Part shown: piece by piece, positions 44,571-53,190 of the stretch
Position numbering within the stretch: the stretch's first letter is position 1
Layout: each line of letters opens with the position of its first letter
From: Pseudomonas laurylsulfativorans
GTDB lineage: Bacteria > Pseudomonadota > Gammaproteobacteria > Pseudomonadales > Pseudomonadaceae
Length of the DNA stretch: 64,000 nucleotides
Reading direction: 5' to 3'
Assembly: GCF_002906155.1 (NCBI RefSeq)
Contig: NZ_MUJK01000007.1
Location: 62,001-126,000 of the forward strand
Made by a program: the position numbers and the translations under genes
The notes under the pieces: generated by a model
Seen by the model: only the letters and a program-made list of their open reading frames with translations
Told to the model about the DNA's origin: nothing
The model's database searches: none

Positions 44571-44984
44571 ATGGGCGTGCTAAACGAGTTCAAGGCCTTC
44601 GCGGTCAAAGGCAACGTGGTCGACATGGCCGTCGGCATCATCATCGGTGCCGCCTTCGGCAAGATCGTGACGTCGTTTGTCGGTGACCTGATCATGCCCC
44701 CAATCGGGATGCTGATCGGTGGCGTGGACTTCAGTGATCTGGTCATAACGCTCAAGGCAGCGGAGGGCGCCACTCCGGCGGTGGTACTGGCCTATGGCAA
44801 ATTCATCCAGACCATCCTCGACTTCGTCATCGTCGCCTTCGCGATCTTCATGGGCGTCAAGGCTATCAACCGCCTGAAGCGCGAAGAGGCCGTGGCCCCT
44901 AGCCTGCCGCCGGTTCCAACCAAAGAAGAAGAGTTGCTGGGCGAGATCCGCGACTTGCTCAGGGCCCAAAACAACCGGCCTTGA
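44571..44984 (+). CDS. mscL: Large-conductance mechanosensitive channel
   Basis: 137-residue homopentameric channel that opens under hypo-osmotic stress. N-terminal MGVLNEFKAFAVKGNVVDMAVGIIIGAAFGKIV covers the amphipathic helix and the pore helix with Gly/Ala packing (AVGIIIGAAFGKIV); the second helix is near 80-100 (ILDFVIVAFAIFMGVKAIN). The C-terminal bundle EEELLGEIRDLL is present. GTAACAAGGAAATAACC supplies the ribosome binding site. Terminator shared with fpr. Confidence 0.97.
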   Translation: MGVLNEFKAFAVKGNVVDMAVGIIIGAAFGKIVTSFVGDLIMPPIGMLIGGVDFSDLVITLKAAEGATPAVVLAYGKFIQTILDFVIVAFAIFMGVKAINRLKREEAVAPSLPPVPTKEEELLGEIRDLLRAQNNRP

Positions 44985-44994
44985 CAGCATCAGC

Positions 44995-45027
44995 AAAAAA
45001 ACGGCGCTTTTGAGGCGCCGTTTTTCT
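44995..45027. terminator. Bidirectional terminator mscL/fpr
   Basis: AACGGCGC, TTTTGAG loop, GCGCCGTT with A6+ before and T5 after; T runs on both strands, lying between the convergent stops of mscL and fpr. Confidence 0.92.
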
Positions 45028-45803
45028 TACCAGAAGTTTTCCACCGCGACCTGGCCGGGCCGCCGGCTGAGGCTCAGGTGCATGTCCCGCTGTTTAAGCA
45101 ACTTGCGCGTGTCATCGATCATCTGCGGATTGCCGCACAGCATGACCCGCGAATGCTCAGGCGTCAGCGCAACACCCGCGGCGCGCTCCAGTTCGCCGCT
45201 TTCAATCAGCGTGGTGATCCGCCCGTTCAATGCGCCAGGATGCTGTTCACGAGTGACCGTAGCGATGAATTGCAGTTTGTGTGCGTACTCCGCCAGATAC
45301 TCGCGTTGCGCCAGCCCCGCGATCAGCTCCTGATAAGCCAGCTCCCGTGCTTCGCGAACACTGTAGACCAGGATGATCCGCTCGAATCTCTCCCAGACTT
45401 CGAAGTCCTGGAGTATCGACAGGAACGGTGCCACGCCCGTCCCGGTGGATAGCAGCCACAGGTCGCACCCATCGACAAAACGGTCCGGAGTCAGGTAGCC
45501 GAAGGCCTGGCGGTCGACCAGCAATGTATCGCCGACGCCCAAGCGACTGAGTTCACTGGTGAACTCACCGCCCGGTACGACAATGGAAAAGAACTCGAGG
45601 AACTCGTCATAGGGCGAGGACACCATGGAGTAGGCGCGCCAAACCGTGCTGCCGTCAGCCTTGGTGACGCCTAACCGGGCAAACTGCCCCGCCCGAAAAC
45701 GAAACCCTGCATCCCGCGTGGCGCGCAGGGTAAACAGGTTCGAGGTCAACGGATGAACCTCGAGCAAGGTCTGGCGCGTAAATTTTTCTTCGCTGACGGA
45801 CAT
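45027..45803 (-). CDS. fpr: Ferredoxin/flavodoxin--NADP+ reductase
   Basis: FAD enzyme passing electrons between NADPH and ferredoxin or flavodoxin, 258 aa. FAD-binding motif RAYSMVSSPYD (RxYS), NADP-binding GTGVAPFLSIL, and C-terminal end VAVENFW typical of subclass I bacterial FPRs. Start MSVSEEKF at 45803 (GAGCC-type ribosome binding site ahead); four codons more are open. Position beside ppoR and rlmG agrees with P. putida fprB. About 300 bases of AT-rich DNA separate it from the divergent luxR gene. Confidence 0.94.
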   Translation of the reverse strand: MSVSEEKFTRQTLLEVHPLTSNLFTLRATRDAGFRFRAGQFARLGVTKADGSTVWRAYSMVSSPYDEFLEFFSIVVPGGEFTSELSRLGVGDTLLVDRQAFGYLTPDRFVDGCDLWLLSTGTGVAPFLSILQDFEVWERFERIILVYSVREARELAYQELIAGLAQREYLAEYAHKLQFIATVTREQHPGALNGRITTLIESGELERAAGVALTPEHSRVMLCGNPQMIDDTRKLLKQRDMHLSLSRRPGQVAVENFW

Positions 45804-46106
45804 GGAAGGCTCCAATCAAAAGATACCCCAGTGTCCCGCAAAGTCGGCAGCGTAAACACAGACAGTTTGTAGTGGCATTAATATGCGCTAATGACCTATT
45901 GCTAAATATTACAAACAATCATAATCATAAAACGCCACATGACACTTTATAACACCCATATACCTAAGAACCTGAAGCACACTTTTCCATCAGTCAAAAG
46001 AGCAAAATTGTTGCACCAACCCTGTAGGAGTTGCCCTACACTTCGTTTCGTGCCGGATCTCGGATCCAAAAAATGCACCAACAAGATACGCGAATGGAGA
46101 GTTCCC
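45804..46106. other. AT-rich divergent promoter region fpr/luxR
   Basis: 303 bases. The stretch 45870-46000 is AT-rich (ATTACAAACAATCATAATCAT at 45908), unlike flanking genes. It contains the 18-base dyad at 46023. No other recognisable site; no small gene. Confidence 0.6.
46023..46040. promoter_or_regulatory. Candidate lux-box-like dyad
   Basis: TGTAGG, AGTTGC, CCTACA: an 18-base perfect 6-bp dyad preceded by CC, 67 bases ahead of the luxR start. LuxR-type boxes are 18-20 base dyads (ACCTGTAGG-type half in Vibrio fischeri). REP arms also begin CCTGTAGGAG, so it might be a REP remnant instead. Confidence 0.35.
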
Positions 46107-46820
46107 ATGGAGATATGGAAGGAGTCACAACTTAAGCAATTGGCCCATACACAGGAGATTAATACTGCCTATCGAATCGCGCTCAACTTCGCTAGGAACC
46201 TTGGCTATAAATTCTGCGGATTTTCAATTACTTCCAGCTCAGTCGGGGTCGACGCCAACCCCGTGAGCCTGAACAATTTCCCCCCTGAGTGGACCATTCA
46301 ATATGAAAAAAACAACGCCACGCAAGTAGACCCGATAGTGGCGCATTGCAATCAGTCAATGTTGCCTGTTGTCTGGACTGAAGAGCTTTTTTCCAAGACG
46401 CCATGGCTATGGCAGTTGCTGCAGCAACAAGGTTTGCAGCATGGCTGGTCACAGGCGATCCACGATGAAGAAACCGGTCTTAACAGCATCCTCAGCCTGG
46501 CCAGAAGCCACTGCCCGATTTCAGCCTACGAGCTGTACGAAAACCTTGGTTTCTCGGTGTTCATCAGTCGCCATTTGCACGCTCTGGCACTGAGGATGCA
46601 ACCGAAAAAACCGGTTCGCCCTCAGACTCCCCCCTTGTCGCGGCGGGAACTCGAAGTCCTGAAACTGTCGGCCGATGGCAAGACGGCCTATGAAGTTTCC
46701 AGGATCCTCAGTTTGAGTGAACGCACGATCAACTTTCATGTGCGCAGGTCTATTGAAAAGCTAGGCGTCAACAACAAGATTGCGGCAGTCATCGCCGCGG
46801 CCCGTTCCGGGGCGATCTGA
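46107..46820 (+). CDS. ppoR: LuxR solo, AHL-binding (PpoR-like)
   Basis: 237-residue quorum-sensing regulator. The N-terminal autoinducer-binding domain retains all six residues conserved in AHL receptors: W62, Y66, D75, P76, W90 and G113. The HTH domain (about 175-235) has E181, L185 and G191. No luxI gene is near it, so it is a solo, which may answer its own host's or other species' AHLs. Synteny mscL-fpr-luxR-rlmG is that of P. putida PP_4645-PP_4648, where PpoR binds 3-oxo-C6-HSL. GGAGA 6 bases ahead of 46107 fixes the start. Confidence 0.9.
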   Translation: MEIWKESQLKQLAHTQEINTAYRIALNFARNLGYKFCGFSITSSSVGVDANPVSLNNFPPEWTIQYEKNNATQVDPIVAHCNQSMLPVVWTEELFSKTPWLWQLLQQQGLQHGWSQAIHDEETGLNSILSLARSHCPISAYELYENLGFSVFISRHLHALALRMQPKKPVRPQTPPLSRRELEVLKLSADGKTAYEVSRILSLSERTINFHVRRSIEKLGVNNKIAAVIAAARSGAI

Positions 46821-46995
46821 AAGCCCCCTACCGTAGGAAAACCCGCGAGTAATCCAGGCAAAAAAAACGTACCATTTGCGGTCCCTCCTGAGTGTTGGCG
46901 TGTAGACCTTCACGACGCAGTACACTCGGACGGCTCCGCCCGCACCAACGCCTTCAGGCAGCGGGACATCCGTTGATTACCCAGAGCCCCGCCCC

Positions 46996-48120
46996 ATGCC
47001 TTTGCTCGAAACACCCTTCGCCAGCCTCGACCTGATCCGCCAGCCCGAACAGCAGAACGAACCGCTGCAAGCTTTCGATGCGGCCGATGAATACCTGCTC
47101 AATCACCTGGCCGAACAGCAGCCGGCGTCGGACACCCGGGTATTGGTGCTCAATGACAGTTTCGGCGCGCTGGCGGCCAGCCTGGCGGGCAAGATGCGGG
47201 TGGTCAGCAGCGGTGATTCGTTCCTGGCCTTTCAAGGCCTGGAAAAGAACCTGGTACGCAACGGCCTGGCGTTTGATGCGGTGCCGAGCGTCCCCGCGAG
47301 CGAGCTCCCTGCCGGGCCGTTCGACTGCGTATTGATCCGTGTGCCGAAAACCCTGGCGCTTCTGGAAGAACAATTGATCCGCCTGCAAGGCCAACTGGCA
47401 CCCGGCGCCCAAGTGATTGCCGCGGCCATGATCAAGCATCTGCCGCGGGCGGCGGGCGACTTGCTGGAGCGTTACATCGGCCCCGTGCAAGCCTCGCTGG
47501 CGGTGAAGAAGGCGCGGCTATTGATTGCCACCGCTGAAGACAAAACCCCGGCGGTGTCGCCCTATCCAACGCGATACAGACTCGACGAACCGGCCATCGA
47601 ACTGCTCAACCACGCCAATGTGTTTTGCCGCGAAGGCCTGGACATCGGCACACGGGCGTTTTTGCCACACCTGCCGAAAAATCTCGGCTCGGCGCGGGTC
47701 GCCGATCTCGGTTGCGGCAACGGCGTCCTGGCCATCGCCAGCGCCCTGCAAAACCCCGAGGCCCACTACACGCTGGTGGACGAGTCGTTCATGGCGGTGC
47801 AATCAGCCGCCGAAAACTGGCGCGCAGCGTTGGGCGAACGGGAAGTGATCGTGCGTGCCGGCGATGGCCTGGCCGGCCAGGAACCGCAATCGCTAGACGT
47901 CGTGCTGTGCAATCCACCGTTTCACCAGCAACAAGTGGTTGGCGACTTCCTGGCCTGGCGGATGTTCCAGCAGGCGCGCGAAGCGTTGGTCGTGGGCGGC
48001 GCGCTGTACATCGTCGGCAATCGTCACCTGGGTTACCACAGCAAGCTGGCGCGATTGTTCCGTGGCGTCGAGCAAGTGGCGGCCAATCCGAAATTCGTGA
48101 TCCTCAAGGCGCGCAAGTAA
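46996..48120 (+). CDS. rlmG: 23S rRNA (guanine-1835-N2)-methyltransferase
   Basis: SAM-dependent methyltransferase, 374 aa, acting on G1835 of 23S rRNA. The N-terminal half is a degenerate Rossmann-like domain, the C-terminal half the active one with SAM motif VADLGCGNGVLAIAS and catalytic NPPF at 306-309 (VVLCNPPFHQQ). It ends before a hairpin shared with the cio genes. Length and order agree with RlmG rather than RsmC. Confidence 0.95.
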   Translation: MPLLETPFASLDLIRQPEQQNEPLQAFDAADEYLLNHLAEQQPASDTRVLVLNDSFGALAASLAGKMRVVSSGDSFLAFQGLEKNLVRNGLAFDAVPSVPASELPAGPFDCVLIRVPKTLALLEEQLIRLQGQLAPGAQVIAAAMIKHLPRAAGDLLERYIGPVQASLAVKKARLLIATAEDKTPAVSPYPTRYRLDEPAIELLNHANVFCREGLDIGTRAFLPHLPKNLGSARVADLGCGNGVLAIASALQNPEAHYTLVDESFMAVQSAAENWRAALGEREVIVRAGDGLAGQEPQSLDVVLCNPPFHQQQVVGDFLAWRMFQQAREALVVGGALYIVGNRHLGYHSKLARLFRGVEQVAANPKFVILKARK

Positions 48121-48125
48121 CAGGC

Positions 48126-48152
48126 AAAAAAAACCCTCCGGTCGGAGGGTTG
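48126..48152. terminator. Terminator between rlmG and cio genes
   Basis: AACCCTCCG, GTC, CGGAGGGTT, with A8 on the left; strongest as a terminator of leftward transcription from cioAB-DUF2474 (T8 on that strand), weaker for rlmG. Confidence 0.88.
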
Positions 48153-48184
48153 TAAATCCGTGCCTTGAGGCTACGGGAGGGATG

Positions 48185-48352
48185 TCAGTGCGTGGTCAGG
48201 CCCGCCGCGTTCATGAACAGGCGCATCAGGCTGGCGACGATGAACAAGGCGCCCACGCTGCCGACCCAGATCATGACCAACCAACCAAGCCGCTGCCACA
48301 GCGGCTTTTTTTCGGCTTCTTCAATGTCGTGCAGGCTATGTTTGCCAGGCAT
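48185..48352 (-). CDS. DUF2474 small subunit of cyanide-insensitive oxidase
   Basis: 55-residue single-span membrane protein. It starts MPGKHSLHDIEEAEKKPLWQ, then a hydrophobic helix (RLGWLVMIWVGSVGALFIVA), and ends GLTTH. The arrangement is like CydX/CydZ small subunits of bd oxidases: short hydrophilic N-terminus, one helix. It follows cioB on the same strand, separated by a REP copy. The DUF2474 assignment is from memory of the family at cioAB loci; presence of the helix and position support it. Confidence 0.82.
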   Translation of the reverse strand: MPGKHSLHDIEEAEKKPLWQRLGWLVMIWVGSVGALFIVASLMRLFMNAAGLTTH

Positions 48353-48396
48353 GGCGAATTACTCCGTTTAAGGTAGATGGCGTCTGTGAGGACGCC

Positions 48397-48420
48397 ATCG
48401 CGAGCAAGCTCGCTCCTACA
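48397..48420. repeat. Single REP
   Basis: CGCGAGCAAGCTCGCTCCTACA, one REP copy between cioB and the small-subunit gene. It can form a hairpin within the cio message. Confidence 0.85.
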
Positions 48421-48440
48421 TAGTTTCGTGGTGTGCAGGG

Positions 48441-49448
48441 CTAGTGATAGCCGTCTTCATGGGTGACCTTGCCGCGGAACACGTAGTAGCTCCAGAAGGT
48501 GTAGCCCAGGATGAACGGGATGATGAACAGCGTGCCCACCAGCATGAAGCCCTGGCTTTGCGGCGGAGCGGCGGCATCCCAGATCGAGATCGACGGCGGG
48601 ATGATGTTCGGCCACAGGCTGATGCCCAAGCCGCTGTAACCGAGGAAGATCAGCACCAGGGTCAGCAGGAACGGCGTGTAATGCGCATTGCGGGCCACGG
48701 CGCGGATCAGGCCATACATCGTCACCAGCACCAGGATCGGCACCGGCATGAACCAGAACAGATTCGGCATGGTGAACCAGCGTGCGGCGATATCCGTGTG
48801 GGCCAACGGGGTCCAGATGCTGACGATGCCGATCACCGCCAGCAACACGAAGGCCAATGGCCGTGCCAGGTCATGCATCTGCTCCTGCAACTTGCCTTCG
48901 GTCTTCATGATCAGCCAGGTGCAGCCGAGCAACGCGTACGCCACCACCAGTGCCGCACCACAGAACATCGTGAACGGTGTCAGCCAATCCAGTGAACCAC
49001 CGGCGAACTGCCGATTGACCACCGGCAGCCCATCGATGAACGCGCCAAGCGCAACACCCTGGAAGAACGTCGCAGTGACCGAGCCACCGATGAACGCCTT
49101 GTCCCACAGGTGACGCTTGTCGTCCCTGGCCTTGAAGCGGAACTCGAAGGCCACGCCGCGGAAGATCAACCCGATCAACATCAGGATCAGCGGCAGGTAC
49201 AACGCCGAGAGCACCACCGAATAAGCCAGCGGAAACGCGCCGAACAACGCCGCGCCACCCAACACCAGCCAGGTCTCGTTGCCGTCCCAGACGGGGGCGA
49301 CGGTGTTCATCATCACATCGCGATCGGTCTTGCCCGGAATGAACGGGAAGAGAATGCCGATGCCCAGGTCAAAACCGTCCATGACCACATACATCATGAT
49401 GCCGAAGATGATGATCACGGCCCAGATCAGCGGAAGATCAATACCCAT
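48441..49448 (-). CDS. cioB: Cyanide-insensitive terminal oxidase subunit II
   Basis: 335-residue integral membrane subunit of the bd-type quinol oxidase CioAB. Family features: MGIDLPLIWAVIIIFGIMMYVVMDGFDLGIGILFPF at the N-terminus (DGFDLG and GIG motif of CydB), VWDGNETWLVLGGAALFGAFP and a C-terminal TFWSYYVFRGKV. About eight helices. Starts 3 bases after the cioA stop. Functions with CioA to reduce O2 with quinol, without heme-copper sensitivity to cyanide. Confidence 0.95.
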   Translation of the reverse strand: MGIDLPLIWAVIIIFGIMMYVVMDGFDLGIGILFPFIPGKTDRDVMMNTVAPVWDGNETWLVLGGAALFGAFPLAYSVVLSALYLPLILMLIGLIFRGVAFEFRFKARDDKRHLWDKAFIGGSVTATFFQGVALGAFIDGLPVVNRQFAGGSLDWLTPFTMFCGAALVVAYALLGCTWLIMKTEGKLQEQMHDLARPLAFVLLAVIGIVSIWTPLAHTDIAARWFTMPNLFWFMPVPILVLVTMYGLIRAVARNAHYTPFLLTLVLIFLGYSGLGISLWPNIIPPSISIWDAAAPPQSQGFMLVGTLFIIPFILGYTFWSYYVFRGKVTHEDGYH

Positions 49449-49451
49449 GAT

Positions 49452-50888
49452 TCAAATCTCCTTGGTCAGGCTGTGGCCGGCATCGGCGTGATCGTCGTCG
49501 GCGGCGGACAGCGGACGGGCCGGCGTGCGTTTCTGGCCGGGGCCACCGTCGTTGGTTTCCTTGCCTTCGTCGACCTTCGGCCCCTTGCGCACCAGGCGCA
49601 TCATGTAGCCAAGACCGGCGCCAAACAGCGCGAAATAAACCACGACAAACAGGATCAGGGTGATGCTCATCTGCATGAAGCTATGGTTGGACGACGCATC
49701 TGCCGTGCGCATCAGGCCGTAGACCACCCACGGCTGACGGCCGATTTCCGTGGTGAACCAGCCGGCGAGGATCGCGATCAGGCCGGACGGCCCCATCCAC
49801 AACGCCAGATACAGAAACGGCCGCGAGGTGTAGAGGGTGTCACGCTTGCGCAGCCACAGGCTCCACAATCCGGTGAAGATCATCAGCAAGCCCAGGCCCA
49901 CCATGATCCGGAACGACCAGAACACAATGGTCGAATTCGGCCGGTCTTCGGGCGGGAATTCCTTGAGCGCAGGCACCTGTTTATCCAGGGAGTGCGTAAG
50001 AATCAGGCTGCCCAGGTACGGGATCTCGACGGCGAATTTGGTTTTCTCCTCCTTCATGTCCGGCCAGCCGAACAGGATCAACGGCGTCGCCTCGTTACCC
50101 TTGTTTTCCCAGTGGCCTTCGATCGCGGCGATTTTTGCCGGCTGATGCTCAAGCGTATTGAGGCCGTGGAAATCACCGATGACCGCCTGGATCGGCGCGA
50201 CGATCAATGCCATCCACATGGCCATCGAGAGCATTTTGCGGATCGCCGGGTTGTCCTTGCCGCGCAGCAAATGCCAGGCCGCGGAGGAACCGACAAAGAA
50301 GGCCGTGGCAACGAACGCCGCCGTGGCCATGTGCATCAGGCGATACGGGAACGACGGGTTGAAAATGATCGCCAGCCAATCCGTTGGAATGACCTGGCCG
50401 TTGACGATTTCAAAACCCTGCGGGGTCTGCATCCAGCTGTTGGAGGCAAGAATCCAGAACGTCGAGATCAGCGTACCGATAGCGACCATCACCGTGGAAA
50501 AGAAGTGCAGGCCACGCCCGACCTTGTTCCAGCCAAACAGCATGACGCCCAGGAACCCGGCCTCGAGGAAGAACGCCGTGAGCACTTCATAGGTCAGCAA
50601 CGGCCCGGTGACCGAACCGGCGAAGTCCGAAAAACGGCTCCAGTTGGTGCCGAACTGATAGGCCATTACCAGGCCGGAAACCACCCCCATGCCGAAGTTG
50701 ACGGCAAAGATTTTCGACCAGAAATGGTAGAGGTCACGGTAGGTGTCGTTGTGGGTTTTGAGCCACAGCCCTTCGAGTACCGCCAGGTAACTCGCCAGGC
50801 CGATGGTGATGGCCGGAAACAGGATGTGGAACGAGATGGTGAACGCGAACTGAATTCGGGCGAGATCAAGTGCCTCTAAACCGAACAT
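49452..50888 (-). CDS. cioA: Cyanide-insensitive terminal oxidase subunit I
   Basis: 478-residue heme-bearing subunit of quinol oxidase CioAB. H21 (TISFHILFP) is the heme ligand in the first helix; the GWNKVGRGLHFFSTVMVAIGTLIS region and the PSLDK loop are conserved; the short Q-loop marks the Cio subclass. The frame is open upstream but MFGLEALDLARIQFAFTISF is the family start. The hydrophilic C-terminus (KETNDGGPGQKRTPA...) is loose. A perfect ANR box lies 163 bases ahead. Confidence 0.96.
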   Translation of the reverse strand: MFGLEALDLARIQFAFTISFHILFPAITIGLASYLAVLEGLWLKTHNDTYRDLYHFWSKIFAVNFGMGVVSGLVMAYQFGTNWSRFSDFAGSVTGPLLTYEVLTAFFLEAGFLGVMLFGWNKVGRGLHFFSTVMVAIGTLISTFWILASNSWMQTPQGFEIVNGQVIPTDWLAIIFNPSFPYRLMHMATAAFVATAFFVGSSAAWHLLRGKDNPAIRKMLSMAMWMALIVAPIQAVIGDFHGLNTLEHQPAKIAAIEGHWENKGNEATPLILFGWPDMKEEKTKFAVEIPYLGSLILTHSLDKQVPALKEFPPEDRPNSTIVFWSFRIMVGLGLLMIFTGLWSLWLRKRDTLYTSRPFLYLALWMGPSGLIAILAGWFTTEIGRQPWVVYGLMRTADASSNHSFMQMSITLILFVVVYFALFGAGLGYMMRLVRKGPKVDEGKETNDGGPGQKRTPARPLSAADDDHADAGHSLTKEI

Positions 50889-51050
50889 AAGTCTTCCTCT
50901 GTCAGGTAGTACGGCTGCTGGCTGGAAGCCTGCACCCACGGCCCCCACGGATATGGAGTGTGGCGAATCTCTGTTTGTTCTTTTTTTTGCACGCATCACA
51001 ACGCAGGGAGTCTGGCCTTGCGGCCGCCGGATCAATTCCTTTTGTGGGTT

Positions 51051-51064
51051 TTGATCTGGATCAA
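51051..51064. promoter_or_regulatory. ANR/FNR box
   Basis: TTGATCTGGATCAA matches TTGAT-N4-ATCAA perfectly. It lies 163 bases before cioA and about 185 bases before the divergent transporter. In P. aeruginosa Anr represses cioAB under low oxygen, so repression here is plausible; distance leaves room for activation too. Confidence 0.75.
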
Positions 51065-51167
51065 TCAACGTTGAAAGAGTAGTCCCAATTTCGGGGATGA
51101 ACCGCGTGGTCTTTTGCCGCGTGACAAGTTGCCTCACGGCCTTGGTCACGACCTGAAATACATTTCC

Positions 51168-51200
51168 TGTGGCGAGGGAGCTTGCTCCCTCACCACAAGG
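51168..51200. repeat. Single REP, GGCGAGGG class
   Basis: CTGTGGCGAGGGAG, CTTG, CTCCCTCACCACAAG: a REP variant similar to the right half of the element at 16924, 113 bases ahead of the transporter start. Confidence 0.8.
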
Positions 51201-51313
51201 TTTTCGGCGTTTGAAAAATCGATGTCTGGCTAACTAAATTTTTTGTCATGGCAACTTCCTGTTACAGGTTGGTGGTAATCTCGACGTTCCCCTTTCCCCA
51301 GATTTCCCCGCAG

Positions 51314-52564
51314 ATGCCCAGCCAAGAGCCCTTGCTGTTACGTCACCATCGCCCTTTTCTTGCGTTCTGGCTGGCCCGGGTCTTTACCGCCAGCGGCTTC
51401 CAGATGCTCACCGTGGCCATCGGCTGGAACCTATATCAGTTGACCGGCAACGTGCTCGACCTGGGTCTGGTCGGCCTGGTCGAGTTCGCCCCGCGCGTGC
51501 TGTTCATGCTGCATACAGGGCATGTCGCCGACCGCTATGACCGGCGCAAGGTCGCGGCGATCTGCCAGTCCCTGCAGGCATTGATCGCCTTGTCGCTGGC
51601 CATCGGCAGCGCGACCGACCATGTCACCCGGGAAATGATCTTTATCCTGGCCTTCCTGCTCGGGGCCGCTCGTTCCTTTGAAATGCCGACCACCCAGGCC
51701 CTACTGCCGAGCATCGTGCCCAGCGCGCTGTTCCCACGCGCAGTGGCCGCCGCGCAATCGGCCCAGCAATCGGCCACCATCGTCGCCCCGGCCCTTGGCG
51801 GCTTGCTCTACGCCTTCGGCAGCGTCTGGGTGTATGGCCCGACGGTATTGCTGTATGTCATCGCCTGTTCGCTGATGCTCAACCTGCCAGCCCGGCAAAC
51901 CCCGCTGAACAAGGGCAAGGCCACGCTGGATTCACTGCTGGCGGGCATTCGCTTTATCCGCAGTCGTCCGGACATTCTCGGGGCGATCTCCCTCGACCTG
52001 TTCGCAGTCCTATTGGGCGGTGCGACGGCGTTGCTGCCGGTGTTCGCCAAGGACATCCTGCTGACCGGCCCGTGGGGGTTGGGCCTGTTGCGTTCGGCAC
52101 CGGCAGTGGGTGCGCTGCTGATGTCGTTGTTCCTCGCGCGATTTGCCGTGGAGCGCAACGTCGGGCGGGTGATGTTCACCGCCGTGGGCATCTTCGGTGT
52201 GGCAACCATCGCCTTCGGCCTGTCGACCTCGTTCTGGTTTTCCCTGGCGGTGCTAGTGGTATTGGGCGCGGCAGACATGATCAGCATGGTGATCCGCGCC
52301 TCGTTCGTTCAACTGGAAACTCCGGACGAAATGCGCGGCCGGGTCAGCGCCGTGAACGGGCTGTTCATCGGTGCTTCGAACCAGTTGGGCGAGTTCGAAT
52401 CGGGCCTGACTGCCCATTGGTTCGGCACCGTGCCAGCCGTGGTCATGGGCGGGATCGGCACGCTGGTGGTGACCGGGGTGTGGGTCAAACTGTTCCCGAC
52501 CCTGGCCAGCCGCGATCGCATGCACGTGGCTAAAGATGAAGAGAAGGAAGAAGCGAAAGCCTGA
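51314..52564 (+). CDS. MFS transporter (EntS-like)
   Basis: 416-residue major facilitator with about 12 helices, related to the EntS/MFS_3 branch of putative drug or siderophore exporters. The typical loop 2-3 motif is present as GHVADRYDRRKV. The start MPSQEPLLLRHHRPFLAFWLARVFT is chosen because hydrophobicity and homology start there; an upstream ATG at 51248 gives 438 aa. No strong ribosome binding site for either. No neighbours hint at a substrate. Confidence 0.85.
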   Translation: MPSQEPLLLRHHRPFLAFWLARVFTASGFQMLTVAIGWNLYQLTGNVLDLGLVGLVEFAPRVLFMLHTGHVADRYDRRKVAAICQSLQALIALSLAIGSATDHVTREMIFILAFLLGAARSFEMPTTQALLPSIVPSALFPRAVAAAQSAQQSATIVAPALGGLLYAFGSVWVYGPTVLLYVIACSLMLNLPARQTPLNKGKATLDSLLAGIRFIRSRPDILGAISLDLFAVLLGGATALLPVFAKDILLTGPWGLGLLRSAPAVGALLMSLFLARFAVERNVGRVMFTAVGIFGVATIAFGLSTSFWFSLAVLVVLGAADMISMVIRASFVQLETPDEMRGRVSAVNGLFIGASNQLGEFESGLTAHWFGTVPAVVMGGIGTLVVTGVWVKLFPTLASRDRMHVAKDEEKEEAKA

Positions 52565-52570
52565 AGCAGG

Positions 52571-53122
52571 CTAAACCAACAACTCCCCCGCCACCGCCGC
52601 ACGTGTGGCTTTTCCGCAGAGCTGTTCCACCAGCGCCAGGGCAAACGCCAATGCGCCAGCCGAACCCTGGGCGGTGATGCAATTGCCGTCGACCACTACC
52701 GGTTGATCGACGAAGTTACAGCCCGACAGTTGATGGCTGGCCGAAGGCAGGCAGGTCATGCGCCGTTGACGCAATACGCCAAAGGCTTGCAGCGCCACGG
52801 CGGGCGCTTCGGCAATGCCGGCGTACAGGCGACCGGCCGCCGCCTGATCCTTGATCAATTGTTGCAGGGGTTGATGTGCTGCCAGGTGCTGCGAACCCAC
52901 CGCACCACCGGGCAAGGCAATCAGGTCGAACGGTTGCGCCAGCAAGTCCACCAGCATCGCATCGGACGTCAGCCGAGTGCCGCGAGCGCAGGTGAGCATG
53001 CGCCGTCCTTCGATACTGGCCACCACCACTTCTATCTTGGCGCGGCGCAGTACGTCGATCAGGGTCACGGTTTGCAGGTCATCGGTGCCCTCGGCGAGGG
53101 CAATCAAGGCTCTAAAGGTCAT
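52571..53122 (-). CDS. DJ-1/PfpI family protein lacking nucleophile Cys
   Basis: 183 aa, DJ-1/YajL-type fold. The glutamate that activates the cysteine is kept at E11 (LAEGTDD), and the nucleophile elbow reads AGIAEAPAVAL at 101-111 where the family has AxICAAPxxL: the catalytic cysteine is alanine (A104). Codon GCC at this place confirms it. The GGAVGSQHLAAH loop and HQLSGCN segment are family-like. Enzyme activities assigned to DJ-1 (glyoxalase, deglycase, protease) need that cysteine. It may have a binding role. Convergent with the MFS gene, 6 bases apart. Confidence 0.88.
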   Translation of the reverse strand: MTFRALIALAEGTDDLQTVTLIDVLRRAKIEVVVASIEGRRMLTCARGTRLTSDAMLVDLLAQPFDLIALPGGAVGSQHLAAHQPLQQLIKDQAAAGRLYAGIAEAPAVALQAFGVLRQRRMTCLPSASHQLSGCNFVDQPVVVDGNCITAQGSAGALAFALALVEQLCGKATRAAVAGELLV

Positions 53123-53190
53123 CAGGATATGTCCAGAGAATGATCTTTTAAGCGTAGTCAGCTTTCCTGACCCTTGTTCAAGACCTGCGG

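Larger units (their letters stand above)
50889..51313. other. Intergenic region cioA to MFS transporter
   Basis: 425 bases between divergent cioA and the transporter. It holds an ANR box (51051) and a single REP (51168). The start of the transporter is uncertain and may lie at 51248. Otherwise nothing recognised. Confidence 0.7.

Noticed and set aside
49110..50879. 589-codon open frame opposite cioA
   Set aside because: Antisense to cioA/cioB; no recognisable features.
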